Assembly (NCBI RefSeq): GCF_016545825.1
Contig: NC_052619.1
Coordinates: 26,699,803-26,763,802, forward strand
Source of the DNA: Eucalyptus grandis
Taxonomy: Eukaryota; Streptophyta; Magnoliopsida; Myrtales; Myrtaceae
Reading direction: 5' to 3'
DNA: 64,000 bases
The position numbers and the translations under genes are program-made. Positions 33,480 to 46,338 of this stretch are shown here, in pieces. The notes below the pieces were generated by a model. That model searched no databases and was not told the origin of the DNA. It worked only from the letters and a program-made list of their open reading frames with translations. The number at the start of each line of letters is the position of its first letter. Positions within the stretch are counted from its first letter, which is position 1.

Positions 33480-34020
33480 TTGATAGAATTTTTACTTATT
33501 TTCTTTATTTAGTTTTTTGTACTTCTCCCCAGCATTCATTTGATGCATCAGAAGGTGATAATATGATGGCAAATGCTTTACCTTTTCTTTTACCTAGTGC
33601 TTGAGTGTCTTCATCATCCCAAAATCGAGATGCATTACTTGGAGCTTTCTTGGGTAGCCTACTAAGAGATTTTAAAATTGTCTGGCCTAGTTAGCACTTA
33701 GTAGATCTACAGTACCTCTGAACTTTTTATCTTCTACTTTGTCAGGAAAGTTTATTATATCTCGCAAATTTAGGTTTGTAATGCTAGCTTTTTTTCTCTC
33801 TACTTCCTACTTCCATACCCAAGCAATTATCTTTTTCCTTTATCCATTTTACCTTCTCTTTTACATAGGATCATGCCTTTTTTCTTAAAGATATTTGTCA
33901 GTAGTCATAAGTGATTCATTTGCATCTCTTCACTTTTGCTAAAGACTATTACATTGCGTATATACGCAGCACAAAATGCCTAGGGCATTCTGTCTATGAG
34001 ATCTCCTGCCGTAGCTATCT
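33480..34020 (-). pseudogene. Reverse transcriptase/RNase H relic
   Basis: The minus-strand reading around 33975-33910 gives YIRNVIVFSKSEEMQ, aligned with the Y-x-D-D active-site block of Ty3/caulimovirid reverse transcriptases followed by the FSKS/H-L segment; the two catalytic aspartates are replaced by R and N. About 350 bp further on (33560-33520) SDASNECWGEV matches the first RNase H block (T/S-D-A-S-x-x-x-W-G). Stops lie between. It cannot be active. Confidence 0.65.
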
Positions 34021-35320
34021 TATAGTCATCAGCCTTGTTGGTTTGCTGAGCTGAAGATAGTCTGCAACAGTTCACGCTTTTCCTCATACCTGCTTTGCAT
34101 GGTTAATGGGTTAGAGTGCGGAATATAACCATCTCTTATAAAACCTTTGGAGCACAGATCAGGAATTTGTCTTTCAAATACCTCTACCAACTCACAGTTT
34201 TTGCCGAAATGATGATAATTGGATCTTTTAGCTCAAGTCTGGCTTTTACACCATTAAGACTCCACAATAAGTCACCATTAAGACTCCACAATTTGACTTA
34301 CATTTTACACACAAAAAAAAAAAAAAAAAGTAAAAGGACTCGACAATTTGTGGATCTTCACGAAAGTTATTTTTCAATTTCGGCAGGAACTTATTCCATT
34401 TTGTTCCTGGCAGTTGGATACTCCGAATTTTCCCTTGTTCTAGGCAGAACAAATTTTGACAGTAGAAGGTATCATTGGAAATGAAGATTTTTCGCATCCA
34501 AATAGCTTATGCTCCCATTATTTACCACGTTGTGCTCACACTATGAATGCTTGGCCACATGGACAGTCTCCACAAAACTCTGATTGTTTCACAGGATAAA
34601 CCTCAAATTTGTCTTAACCAAGGATTTAGAAGAGTGACGCCTGCTATAGTAATCGTGGTGCTTTCTTGCACAAAAGACCATTTTTCGTTTTGTCCCTTAA
34701 GAAAGCATTACCAAGAATGACATCCTCGTCTAGTGTCAGGAAAGGAAAATCCGTCTAACAATGAACATTGATTCCCACCAGCCATTCTTAATGCAATAGG
34801 CTCTGTTAATGGTCCCCACCATTCGTCTGGTGATGCATTGGGTCTTGCACATTTAGTACAAGCTCCAGTGTCTCTAATGAATATGGATAACACCCGGGAA
34901 ACTTAAACATCACAAACATGTAAGTGCTTAACCCAGCTCAGTTGATATGCCATTTGGGAGGAGGGTTCGATAATATCCCAAACTTTGTCCATGACTATAG
35001 ACCATCGCCTTGCTGTATTCCCAAAGCTTGGAAACCTTCATGTATGTCTTGGGATGCGGATCTTTTCTCCTTCGAAGTGAATTACGATTAGAACACTATT
35101 ATCCTTTGACTATGTATCCTCTTCTTCATAGACAGGCATATTGATTTGTTTGTATCCTGTGATCCTTCTTTCTAAGGTTATTGAGTTTACTGACCTTTGA
35201 GATGCAACCTCCTCCCGGTTGACTTCTTGTACAGTATCCTGTGGTACAGTAAGAGGTTCAAAAGTCCCTAACTTCCAAGCAAAGAGGGTGTAGACAATGT
35301 TCTAAACATAATTTTATTTT

Positions 35321-35739
35321 TAGGGGTGAGAATATTGGAACGCCCAAATCGGGAACCACCTAGACCGGACTGGATGGACTGGATCGGATTGGATTGGACC
35401 GGGTTCTTGGAGGGATCGATCTGGTTTTCAGTTTTGTAGAAATGGAACCGGTGATTCTCAGTCTGGTTCTTAGTTCTAGGGAGAACTGATCGGACTGGCC
35501 TTGCTCTTTTTTCTTAAAAAAAATAAATTAATTTATTAAAATAGCAATAAACTCTAAAATAATAACAACTCTAGTATTTTTTTTAATTTTTATTTTATTT
35601 TTTTTGCTAAGTGATTGGTTCCCGGTCCTAGGACATTTCTAGTCCAATCAACTAGTCCTAAAAATTGAGAATTGGTGCTCCCGATTCGATTCCCAATTTC
35701 TAGGTGGAACCGGATTAGATTACGAACTGATAACCCCTA
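35321..35739. mobile_element. hAT-type MITE, 419 bp, nested in the pararetrovirus relic
   Basis: Starts TAGGGGTGAGAAT and ends ATAACCCCTA, the short terminal inverted repeats of plant hAT MITEs. The flanks TTTATTTT (35313-35320) and GTTATTTT (35740-35747) form an 8-bp duplication with one mismatch. The subterminal parts are full of GGACTGGAT / GGTTCTTGG and GGTGGAACCGG phrases, as in the large hAT element at 53322-58879, which suggests a related transposase source. Confidence 0.85.
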
Positions 35740-35894
35740 GTTATTTTTGCTCCCCTCTATTGGACTCGAGATGCACTAATATCTCTAGATGCTCCAATAG
35801 GTTTCACCATAGTCGAACTCCTAGGCTGTGTAATTCTAGGGGGTTAATTTTTTACCTACAACCTACAAAATTGTCTGTAAACGTGTGAACCTCT

Positions 35895-36131
35895 TCACCT
35901 GCTATCTAACTTCCATTCTCTAGGATTCGCGGCATTCACGAATCTATAAATCATCCTAGTGTGATACACCAAACATTTGACCCGTGGGTTCATCCTATCC
36001 ATGTTTAAAGAATCAATTCTCAATGTTAATGAATTCCCCAAACAAATATCATTTAGAGCCAACAAATTATTTGGATGGGCTTGGAAGCAGACTGGCCCAT
36101 GTGCTAGATTGGCTAGTATTCCTGATATCAA
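35895..36131 (-). pseudogene. Movement-protein-like segment of the pararetrovirus relic
   Basis: A 78-codon frame with the spaced pattern typical of the 30K-type caulimovirid movement protein: ANLAHGPVCF near residue 8, a Pro-Asn pair, LALND, then SLTLRID and a tyrosine/arginine-rich end (VYHTRMIYRF). No other plant domain I know has this order. It is only a fragment of the usual 300-plus residues. Confidence is limited because the similarity is judged by eye. Confidence 0.5.
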
Positions 36132-37000
36132 TTAATCTCGAAGATCCGTCCATCTTTGATCCAATACAGTTTCAATCACAAAATTGCCAACAGGAAGATG
36201 AAATAGTGGGACCTATCCTATTCTGATTAACCCTACATATGTATATAAGGGCATGTGCCTCTTGTTCTTTCTCTTGTCTCTAATTTTTTGAAGATTTAGC
36301 ATAGGCACATCTAAGATTTGAAGTTCAGTATACGACATCTTTGCCATTGGTGTCGATCGTGAGAAAGTAATTGCCTATTTAGAGTTAAATCTTAATAATC
36401 AATAAATAGCCCTAACGTCTACTTCGAGCAGCCTCCACTCCAAAGTTGATCCTGACAATAAATCTTGTCGAAAAGTTTCTTCTAATACCTAAAATGTTGA
36501 CTTTAAGGGCACTATATCATCACATGCGTTCGTCATTGATAATTGTTCGCTACATTATGTTGAATCTTCTTCATCTGTCTCATATTCTGAGAAAACTTTA
36601 TAGAGACATTTAACCTGAAAGTATAAATTTTCTAGTTCCTGCTGATCTATAGGTTTATAAGCAGGTTCCTCATGAAGAGTGACATCTTCGAAAATACTCC
36701 ACAAATATTCTCTTTTCGTGGATACTTTTATTGACAAGCATGAAACTTGTGGGGGTTTGAATCCACAAAATAGAACAAAAGCTACAACTACTTAACAGGG
36801 TTTAACTTGAGGAAAACGAGGCGTTCTTCTGTGTTTCCTTTTAAAGGCCTCAATTCTTTGTAAATCTGGATGACTTTTCAGATTTATGAGGCCTTAGTTA
36901 TCCCCTTGGTACACTTTTTTCATATCAAATAAACTTTCTTCTTTTCGATTCTTTAGGGAAAGTGTCTTGCAGTTCTGGTTTCTCGATGGATGTTACAGCC

Positions 37001-38763
37001 ATATCTACACTGCACATATTAAATCAAAGGGCAACAACTCTTGTTTAAATAAGGAAACTATTTAGTTGCTTCCTTCGCTTAGAATTCATTACTCGCTCTC
37101 CTCATCGTATACATTTTCTCCTGGATTCACCCACCTGGACCTTCTACTACCTCTTTTTCTTGAAGGAGCAAGTCGTAAGCCTTCTTTGTGACCTCTGGCC
37201 AGGGCTTCGGAAGTTTGTCAAAGAGAGTCTTTGAGATTGTTGAAATTCACAGTGCCAAAATAGCACATGTCAAAAGTCTGTACTTTCATTAGAGCATCTC
37301 AAGGCTATACTATATACTATTTCTGTAAATAGCAATAAATCACAGAATTCTCTTTTTAAGACATCTGTTACGATGGCTTATATTCCATCTGCAATAAGCT
37401 CTTGTCTATTTTATACCTTAAAACTGTTTGAGATAATAAGAATTTGCCAAACATCTGAGCGTTACTGACAAGAGTGGCTTCACATACTTCATACGTAGTG
37501 TTGGACTTTTTCCTCCTGCATTTGTTATCAAATCAATGTTTGTGACCATTCATCTATCCTGTCAAACACATGTTTTCCGTATCGAGATTAAGAAAGGCAC
37601 CAAGAACTAACCAGAGGCCTTAATGGATTAATCATTAAACAAACTATGATTTGTTCTATGTGGATAACCGGGCTTATATAAAGTCCATTGTCGCTGTTAA
37701 AAGCTCAATAAATATTCTATCATCAATAGTATCGGAGATTCTTTAGCCAACCCCAAAGATTGCCGAAGATGTTGGGCTAACTTACTAGTATCATTACCAT
37801 TAAGGTTAGCTGCTCCTTTTACGGAACCTAAAATGAATGGTGTTACCTTTCTTTGCTACATTTTTTGGACTTGAAGGACTTGAAGGACTTGATTTGAATC
37901 TCGTCCCTCGGGCTTTTCATAATTAGTCTCTGTTTCAATTACATCAAGCCTTTCATTAACCAATAAAGACATCTCTCTTGCAATAGCATTTCTCCCTTGT
38001 ATCTACATAGTCATTTTCATTATGTATGCCATTATGCATAGGAGAAGATAAATCTGGTATTCTATCAGCCTGTTTTATTTATTAGAAATGTTTATTTATT
38101 TTTTCTAAGAAGAAAGAATGAAAAGCTAGGATTTCTTTTCTTTAAAGAAAATATAGGCCTAATGGTATTTTTGTAAATACTTGAGGCAGTAAAGAGCAAA
38201 AAGGTAATAACATGACAGATCTCCACAGGAACCAACAGTAGGCCGTGTTTGTCCAAACAGCCAAAGAACGGGTCTTTATTTTTCCACTTTCAGAAGTGGG
38301 CCTAAAATTTTCTTAAAGGATAAAGTACTCGATTTTAACTAGGATTTACCCTTTTGGAAATGCTGATCTAGACTTCACGTAGGTTATTTTTATCACAGAT
38401 ATTGCTTCGCAAAGGAATATACCAGATAATTGGGTTGGTATTTGGACAATTAAACAAAAGACAAGACAATTTCAATGAACTTTGTAAAGAGATGAAAACA
38501 ATGCCTATCAATGATTTAGTATATCCAATAATTAACTTGAATTATTGATAAATGCAAAATAGATTAACATACAGCATTTAGAATAACATGAAGAATATTG
38601 TTTTAGTTTTGGTTAGACTTAGACATTTTGCTGGTTGAACATATTTAGACATTCATCTCCATATTTATTGTAGACTAGCTTCTTACTCTGCGATTCTCTT
38701 TGAATATTTATTCATTTCTTTGGATTACTCTAAAAGCACTTTCTACTCATTTTCCCTTGTCAG
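37001..38763. other. Distal part of TNL intron 1
   Basis: Probably further decayed sequence of the same relic and original intron. A 60-codon minus-strand frame at 36555-36737, rich in acidic residues, may also belong to the relic. The intron closes with a T-rich tract and TTGTCAG. Confidence 0.35.
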
Positions 38764-39861
38764 ATATGAAGCAGGGCTTATACAACAAATTGTACAGGAA
38801 ATCTCAATTCAACTAGATCGAACGCCATTAAATGTAGCTAAGTATCCGGTTGGGATAGATATCCGAGTACAAGAGCTTGCAACGATCCTAAATCTACAGT
38901 CCGAGGATGATATTCTTATGGTAGGATTATGGGGACAAGGAGGCATAGGGAAAACAACCCTTGCTAAAGCCATTTATAACACTATTTTTAGAGAGTTTCA
39001 AGGTTCTAGTTTCTTGGACCACATTCGCGAAAATTCCAAGAGTTTCACTGATTTGGTTTATTTACAGGAAAAATTGCTATCGCAGGTACTGCGAAAAAAA
39101 TTGACAGTCTTCAGTGTTGATGTAGGAAGTCAGTTGATTCAAGATAGACTTTGCAATAAGAAAGTTCTTATTATTCTTGATGATGTGGATGATGAACGCT
39201 AGTTAAATGCTTTGGAGATTGTGAGTGGTTCGGTAAAGGAAGTAGGATAATTATCACAACAAGAAACAAGCATTTGCTAACTTCTCATGGAATACATTTG
39301 GATCATTTGTATAGAGTTCCAGCTCTCAAGTATGGTGAAGCTCTTGAACTTTTTAGAAAGCATGCTTTTCTAAGAAGTCAAAAAATAGAAATTAGCAGCA
39401 ATCTTGTTGATAGGGTTTTGCATTATGCCGGAGGCCTCCCTTTGGCTCTTGAGGTGTTGGGTTCTTTCTTGTGTGGTAGAGGAGAACAGGAATGGGTTTG
39501 TGCCCTGCAGAAACTTTCTAGAAGTCCTGACAAAAAAATTAGTGATGTATTGAAGGTAAGTTATGATGGATTGGAGGACTATGTAAAGGAGATTTTTCTC
39601 GATATTGCCTGTTTCTTCAAGGGGCGGGAGACAAAGTACATGAAGAAAGTTCTTGATGGTTGTGATTTTGACACGACTATTGGGGTTGAAATTCTCATTG
39701 AGCGCTGCTTGATTAGTAAAGAGGAAGGGACCTTACAAATGCATGACTTGATACAATTGATGGGTGTGGATATTGTTAAAGGAGAATGGCGTGATGATCC
39801 TGGCAAACGCAGTAGGTTATGGCATTATGATGATGTTCTTGAGGTTCTATCAGGAGATGCG
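38764..39861 (+). pseudogene. TNL exon 2: NB-ARC domain, with stop and frameshift
   Basis: Opens with the linker YEAGLIQQIV and VGIDIRVQEL. P-loop GQGGIGKTT at 38933-38959; kinase-2 VLIILDDVDDE ending near 39197; TAG at 39200-39202, where related genes have CAG (Gln). A net loss of about 4 bases at 39213-39220 then shifts the frame, which recovers with TTRNKHLLTSHGI. Downstream are GGLPLALEVLGS (39430), the RNBS-D FLDIACFFKG (39596) and MHD at 39739-39747, followed by the WRDDPGKRSRLW segment. Donor G|GTAAGA at 39862. The TAG alone would end the protein after the kinase-2 motif. Confidence 0.92.
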
Positions 39862-39962
39862 GTAAGAGTTTCTAGTGTATAAGAATTCATATTCTATTCT
39901 TACCATTGACTTTGTTTACTATAGTTACAAAGTAACCTAAGTATATTCGAATAAATAAACAG

Positions 39963-40238
39963 GGAACAGATGTGATAAAAGCCATAGTTTTGAAGCTACC
40001 GAATCTTGAAGAGATATACATTTGTCCCAATGCTTTCACAAACATGAGAAAGTTGAGGTTGCTCATCCTACATAACGTACATAATTCTTTCCAAGGTCCC
40101 ATCCATCTTCCTAATCAATTAAGGTGGTTGGAATGTCATAATTGTGCCTTGATTCTAGAATTTGGCTATGGTGCAAAGAAATTAGTTGGACTCGATATGC
40201 AAAATAGCATGATCAAGCAAGCGCCGAAAAATTTGAAG
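39963..40238 (+). pseudogene. TNL exon 3: first LRR segment
   Basis: 92 codons, intact frame, phase 0 at both ends. Reads GTDVIKAIVLKLPN, then FTNMRKLRLLILHN and LPNQLRWLECHNC, the standard opening of the TNL LRR domain. Acceptor AAACAG, donor AAG|GTACTC. The three LRRs here face the NB-ARC in TNL structures (family knowledge). Confidence 0.85.
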
Positions 40239-41810
40239 GTACTCATTCCTCTTTTCATTACTAATTCCTGTATGTAGTAAATCAAATTATGTATGTTATT
40301 GTCCTGAGGAAAACATCTACAATTACTATATTCCTTATACATATCAAACCATCACATGTAGGCTGGCAATCTAGTGCATAGAACCAATGCAGCTAAAATC
40401 TTCTGTTTGTAAATAGTCTACCTTATAATTGACAACTTGTTGATCATAGTCGAAATACATATATAGCAAAGATTTCATTTTTTATTCTTGTACTTTAACT
40501 ACTTTCCCAATCACGTCCATGTGGCTTTAATTTTTTTCAACCAAGTCATTCTATTTACACAAATTGTTTGATAAAGTTTCACCGACATCAAATATGGTTA
40601 AATTCAGTTGACGTGGCCATCGGAGGACGTTGGAGTATGACATGAATTAAATATTGTCCTTGTGGTCACCCCTTGTAAATATGAGTGGTGGCAGTTTCCA
40701 CAACCTTTTTTTTTTTTTGGGGGGGAGGGGGTTCAATTGGTTAAAACCATAATCTGTCTGACTAGCTTCTGTTTGAAGACAATTTTATGACTGATAACGT
40801 ATGTATGATATTTAATCTACGTTATATTGCGAAATGAATCTAATGACCACATTAGATAGATTTGGCTAGATTTGGTACAGGAGAATTCTGATAGAAAATT
40901 TATGTAAGTGGAAGGAGTTTATTAGAAAAATTATAGTACTTGATGAAAAAGGTAGTGAAAGTGCAGGAATGAAAAGTAAAGTCTTCCGTACTTAAAAAAA
41001 AAAAAAAAAAAAAACAACAGTGAGCTCAAGCCATCATGACTTTGAGCTGAAAATTGAAACCTATGCTTCTTCGTATGCAATTTAACATCTGAACGTACAA
41101 CGTACTTAAGCTATACAAGGAGACTTTTTATTTGATTTGTAGGCTTTTGATATATGTAATAGTCCCAATATCTTTAAGACCCCTACGATGAGAGAATTGA
41201 GAAGCCATGTACTCATGACTCTATGGATGGTAATAGATAAATCTACTTTACTTGTTAAGTTTCAAATAGTGTACACGATAAAATATTAAAATGTCAAAAT
41301 GAAATTTAACTAATTCGTAGAGAATTAACAATTTTACCAGTGTGACCGAGCTTGACTTAAGGCTTTGATTTTTCATGCTAAACCCAAGAAGCTGTTATCC
41401 ATCTCATGTTAGAAAATCGCAAAAAAAAAATAAAAAATGCTTTAGTCATAATTAAGTACAAAAAAGAAACTTCAGAGAAAAGTCATTGTTCGGTTTTGAT
41501 TACTTACTCCCAATTCTTGAGAAGTAGCAGCATCGCTATATACTGTAGATTTCTAGCGAATTCACTAGAAATTGCCAATGTTTATCTAATTGTTGCGAAT
41601 TCACTTATTGTTTTAATAATTTACCAATGTTTATTTGTTCATGTTTTCAGCATGTTCAAACTAGGACCTCTTACGAAACAATTGCCAATGTTTATTTGAG
41701 TACATTTACTAATTTTTAATTGATTGTAACTTAAATGTGCTAGAAAGCTCCCCAAACAAATGTGGGTATATTAACAAAATAATAGATACTTTGAAACTAT
41801 CAAATAGAAG

Positions 41811-43420
41811 TTTTTTTTTTTTTTTTTGGTAAAGGGTAATGATATATAGAGCTAAAACCAGCAAATATACAGGATCCGGCACCACAAAACTTGCACTCAA
41901 CAAGATAGAAGCCTCTAATCGAGTGAAAGGCGCGGACACAAAACACCGCAACGCGGTCAACTCAAGCAAGGGCCGAAACGGGAAGCCCAAAACAGCGACG
42001 CAGGGTCGAAGCAACAACTAAAAACAGACAGACTAAACAAAAGGCCACGTAGGGCCAAGGAGAAACAACTCGCAAAACTAGACTAAGGCGACCTCGACGA
42101 TCGGCATAGGAGAGTTGAAGATAGATGGGTCAAGGCCCCAGTTTCTTTGTAACCTCCTATTCCTTGGGCAATCTTCCACGCTTTTGAACGTTAAGGCTTT
42201 ATCCTTCACAACTTTAATGAGATGCTTCTTGATAGCCGCAACCACAACCGGATGATCTCTAAAGAGGATGTCGTTTCTATACCTCCAAATGAGATGGCAC
42301 AAAGCTCCAAAAGAGAAGCGACCAATGGCGTGATAGAAATCCTTACCGTAAGGAATCTCATTGCCCACTGAAGATTTTCTGTCCAAGTCCCATTTCTCCA
42401 TGGGAGATTGCACCTGGCCGCCCAAAAGTAGGCCATGCTAGCCGTGATGCAGCAACCAAAGAAGAGGTGGTCAATAGAATCCGGCGTGAGCTTGCAAAAT
42501 GCACATACTTCATTCCCAATTCTCCCATAAGACATAAGAAAAGCTTGGGTAGGAAGTCGGTTCTTAGTGATCAGCCAAAGGTTGAATTGGTATCTCGGAG
42601 TGATGGCCTTGTTCCAAATAAAGGATGACCATACCACCTTATCTTTCCTTTTTCTGAGTAAATGCCAAGCTGAGGCAATCGAGAAGACCCCGGAAGGATC
42701 ATCTCTCCATACAAATCTATCCGGAACCCTAGTGAGAAGAGGAAGGGGATGGTTCCAAGAATCCATCACTAGCCTGAATTCCCGACCCGCCGAAGAAAAA
42801 AAGGTGCGACAAGCGCATACCACGGTAGTCCCGAATCGAGATAGTCGCACTCGGAACATATAAGATCCAGCGGACCTCTCGATGCCAATGGTCAAACCAA
42901 AGGGATGTCCCCGGCCATCTCCAATCTTCCAAAGTGGAAGTTGAGGCGGAATTCGGATCTAAGGTGGAGGATCCTCTTCCAAGCCCATGAGCAGCTGCTC
43001 GGCGTCTTAGCCACCAGTTCGCCTTACGAAGAAAAGTAGAGTGAATCCATTTGCACCAAAGAGACTCCTTGTCCGTGAATAGGATCCAGATGTGCTTGAG
43101 CATTGCCGCCTTATTGCACTCTCGCAAACATCGAATCCCAAGGCCCCCTTCTTCCCTTGGGAGACAGACATCCTCCCAGGAAACCTTTGCTCCTCCTCTG
43201 CCAAGGCTGGGTCCCTTCCATAAGAATTGTCTAAGAATCTGCTCGATACGGTCCAGGACTCCTACAGGAATAATGAACACACTAGCCCAATAGGCTTGAA
43301 TTGCATGGAGCACTGACCTTATTAGCTGAACTCTCCCTGCAAGTGAGAGAAATCGATGGGTCCAAGATTGCACCCTAGCCATTAGAAGTTGATAAGTTGA
43401 TAATTTAGCACTGACCTTAT
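41811..43420 (-). mobile_element. 5'-truncated L1-type LINE with 13-bp target duplication
   Basis: Minus strand. A poly(A) tail (T run from 41811) marks the 3' end. Upstream lie the end of the reverse transcriptase (43448-42730: SWTHRFLSLAGRVQLIRSVL, then FLWKGPSLGRGGAKVSWEDV) and the zinc-binding RVT domain (42895-42206: FIWNKAITPRYQFNLWL, CAFCKLTPDSIDHLFFGC). Two frameshifts separate the open frames. TATCAAATAGAAG stands on both sides (41798-41810 and 43421-43433), perfect. About 1.6 kb of an original of roughly 5-6 kb remains. Its insertion into intron 3 is fairly recent judging by the perfect duplication. Confidence 0.92.
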
Positions 43421-45079
43421 TATCAAATAGAAGTTGATAAGTTAGCAACTAAACATTGATAGATTATTAAAATATTTGATAATTTCAAAACAATAAAGAG
43501 AGTTAATAAAAAAAATTTAACCAATAAATGATGGTAAAGTATTTGAATATCAAGTAAACACCAAGAAAATGACTCAAACAAGAGTTCGTAATTTCATATA
43601 AGAAAAAGTAAATTTAGCGTGTTGGTAAGCTCCGCAAATGAAAACAAGTAAATAATTATGACCATTGGTAATTTCAAAACAATCAAATAAATGTTGGTAA
43701 CTTTACCCACATAAGAGTTAGGGCTCTTTTGGTAAAACTAAAAAAGCTAAAAACTTAAGTACTGAATAAATACAGGAATTGAAAAATACAATGTTGTTTG
43801 ATGATAGATTAACTTCTTGCCAAATACAAAATAGTGATTGAAAAATTCAAGACAATCAGATAAACACTAGTAAATGGACTCAAATAAGAGTTATAAATAA
43901 GCAGTTGAGGCTCATGCAAGGTTGAGCTACGTGGCATGCTCACGCATGAGCTTTGCTAAATAATTCGGTTTTTATTGTCACTTTAGGAATCTTTTTTTTC
44001 TACATGTCTAATTGTTACACATATTTCAATAATAATTGATATAACTTTATATTCTATTGCATACTTATTTTATAGAATAATGCAAATTTCGGTAATAAAT
44101 GTTGGAAAATAATATTTTTATGTATATATAGATTCTATTTAGAAATACATGTGTATTATATGCTTAAATATGATTATCTATAATGAGGTCCGAAAAGAAT
44201 CTAACCCATCTCATATTTGACTTACATATAACAAATAATGATAAATGAAAAGATTAAATTCATATTTGGCTCATATTTTACAAATAAATCATTGAAATCA
44301 TATTTGAGAAAAAATCGTGAGGCCCCCGATGTTTGGTGGATCATCCATCCAAACTCCTTGTGGAGTTCATGTTGGGTAGAAACTGATTGCCCAATTATAT
44401 TGATCTTGGGGATGAGTCTACTATGACCACTTTCTTGGCCCAATAATGATCCCAAGGCCCACTTTCGGTCCATCCTGGATTTGTTAGTTAATCCTAACTA
44501 TAGCCCTCGCCCTATTACATGTTGTTGGACCTATCAAAGAAAAGTGCCCTTTAAAAACGAAAATCGATCCGAAAATCTTGGCTTGTCAGATTTATTCATA
44601 GGCGGGTCATACTAAACCAAAAGAAATGTGCAACTAGTCCATCTGATTAGAACGCATGCAGAAGACAATACTTACAGATACAGAAGTTACTAATGGTGAA
44701 AATTACAATGTCATTCCTCGATTAGTGCTTTTCAATTTTGTTGGGGGCTTTTGCACGTAAAATCTATTCAAGAAGATACATGTTTTTGGGCTTCAGTCAG
44801 ATTCCATTAAGGGAGACCCAAATCAACATGTTACTCATTTTTCCAAGCCATGTACGGTGGGTAAAGGTTTTTGCCTAAAGGCATCCAAGTGACGGACGAG
44901 TCCTTCGGTGCACGAAGTTGTTAGGAGCAGTACTCATTGATATAATGTGTCAAAAACCAAAGTCTTACTCAGTTTTTTCAATAATGTTCACTATTTTCCG
45001 TTTATATTTAATATCATCACATGTAGATTTTTTGCGTTGAATCTATGATTCTCTAAATCAATTCTGTCTTGCAATCAGC

Positions 45080-45222
45080 TGCCAACATTGTTGATAGATT
45101 TGCATTATGGAGGGTCAATTTGGGCTAGAGGTATCAATATGAGATTTTTGTGAGGTAGAAATTAGTTTGATGTAACTATATCATGGGGGACAAGTTTAGG
45201 ATCTTTAATGGTATTAACCCTC
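45080..45222. mobile_element. Possible right end of a MULE-type MITE
   Basis: The end ATGGTATTAACCC mirrors the left ends GGGTTAATACC of the MITEs at 19539, 23837 and 24501. No matching left end or 9-bp duplication was found, so this is only a truncated or chance match. Confidence 0.3.
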
Positions 45223-46288
45223 TATATTAATTAGAGGATAAACCTGCTAGCTCCATATAAGCAATTGACATTCTTGACTTGCCCTATATAAACACTCACC
45301 ACCTTTATCTTTCGAGAGATACGCCTTCAAATACAATTTCAGATATGACATTTCAAATCTCATTCCTTAGACTCCCTTTCATTTAATATTCTTTTCGTCC
45401 TTCGGAACAATGTGCTATAATTTTAGAAAATTCATTGAAAATTGACCATACAAAAAATATCCAAATCATTATGGAATGACAACTCATTGATAAAGGTGTC
45501 TCAAGAATAAAATAGTTGAACCTTAATCAAAAGAAGGCACAAAAAGACTTACCATGTATTTGGCATATGTGCACCATAGAGGTTTAATAAATCACACATG
45601 AAATCCACTAAATCGAGATGTCAAAGTCTATCGATGCATCTACATTTTTTATTTATGTATACAAATGCAAGGTATACATGTGGTGGTTGTGTTTATTATG
45701 ATATAATAAACTTTGAGCTCTTACACTACACTAACGTATATGTAGCTCAAAAACCAAAAACTATGCAAGATGGCGTGGACTCTATTATTTTTCATATTTG
45801 TGTTATGTTTATGACCAATTAGGCATACAAAATATGTCTTCTTTTTTAAAAAACAATCAATCAATCACCACTTCTTAATAAGTGATGAATAGAAGAGATT
45901 CCGACCTTCCACTACCCCCGCAGGATCTACAAGCGGGTGGTTGCGAATCTCGACATAAGATTCCAGATGTTAGCTTAAATGCATGTGATGAATTAGTTGG
46001 CAAAGGATTGAGCGTGGCTCATGTGCTCCCACTTGAGGTTACACACTCTTTCTCTCTAAATCACAAGTATTGTCTTTGCACGTATACGTAGTGGAAGTGG
46101 CCACACCATTCTGGTGCATAGTGAAATTACGAGCATTCGCGAATTTACGAGGATTACTTACTAAACTCATTTTATAAAGTGAGAGGATGTGCTCTATATA
46201 AACCATATGATCTAGTGAATTCTGATCACATGTCGCTTGAAATATGATCAAGTGATTTTTGTTTTAAAATCACAGCCAGATTTTGAAA

Positions 46289-46290
<2 letters not shown>

Positions 46291-46335
<45 letters not shown>
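46291..46335. repeat. (AT)n microsatellite next to the exon 4 acceptor
   Basis: About 22 AT dinucleotides, ending 60 bp before the splice acceptor at 46395. Confidence 0.95.

Positions 46336-46338
<3 letters not shown>

Larger units (their letters stand above)
31900..37000 (-). mobile_element. Endogenous pararetrovirus-like relic (Caulimoviridae type), heavily decayed
   Basis: On the minus strand three family features appear in viral order: a movement-protein-like segment (36131-35895), reverse transcriptase (near 33960) and RNase H (near 33550). A possible aspartic-protease DTGA tetrapeptide lies between them (about 34872-34861), weakly supported. Frames are broken everywhere by stops and shifts, and a hAT MITE cuts the relic at 35321-35739. 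No LTRs, primer-binding site or target duplication are visible, which fits illegitimate integration of viral DNA. A Ty3/gypsy relic is the alternative; the movement-protein-like part argues against it. The outer limits given are approximate. Confidence 0.5.
29918..38763 (+). other. TNL intron 1 (8.8 kb), invaded
   Basis: GTACGT...TTGTCAG. TNL first introns are usually a few hundred bases to about 1 kb. Here it contains a GC-rich dispersed repeat (30135-30495), a reverse-strand pararetrovirus-like relic (about 31900-37000) and a hAT MITE (35321-35739). Confidence 0.75.
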
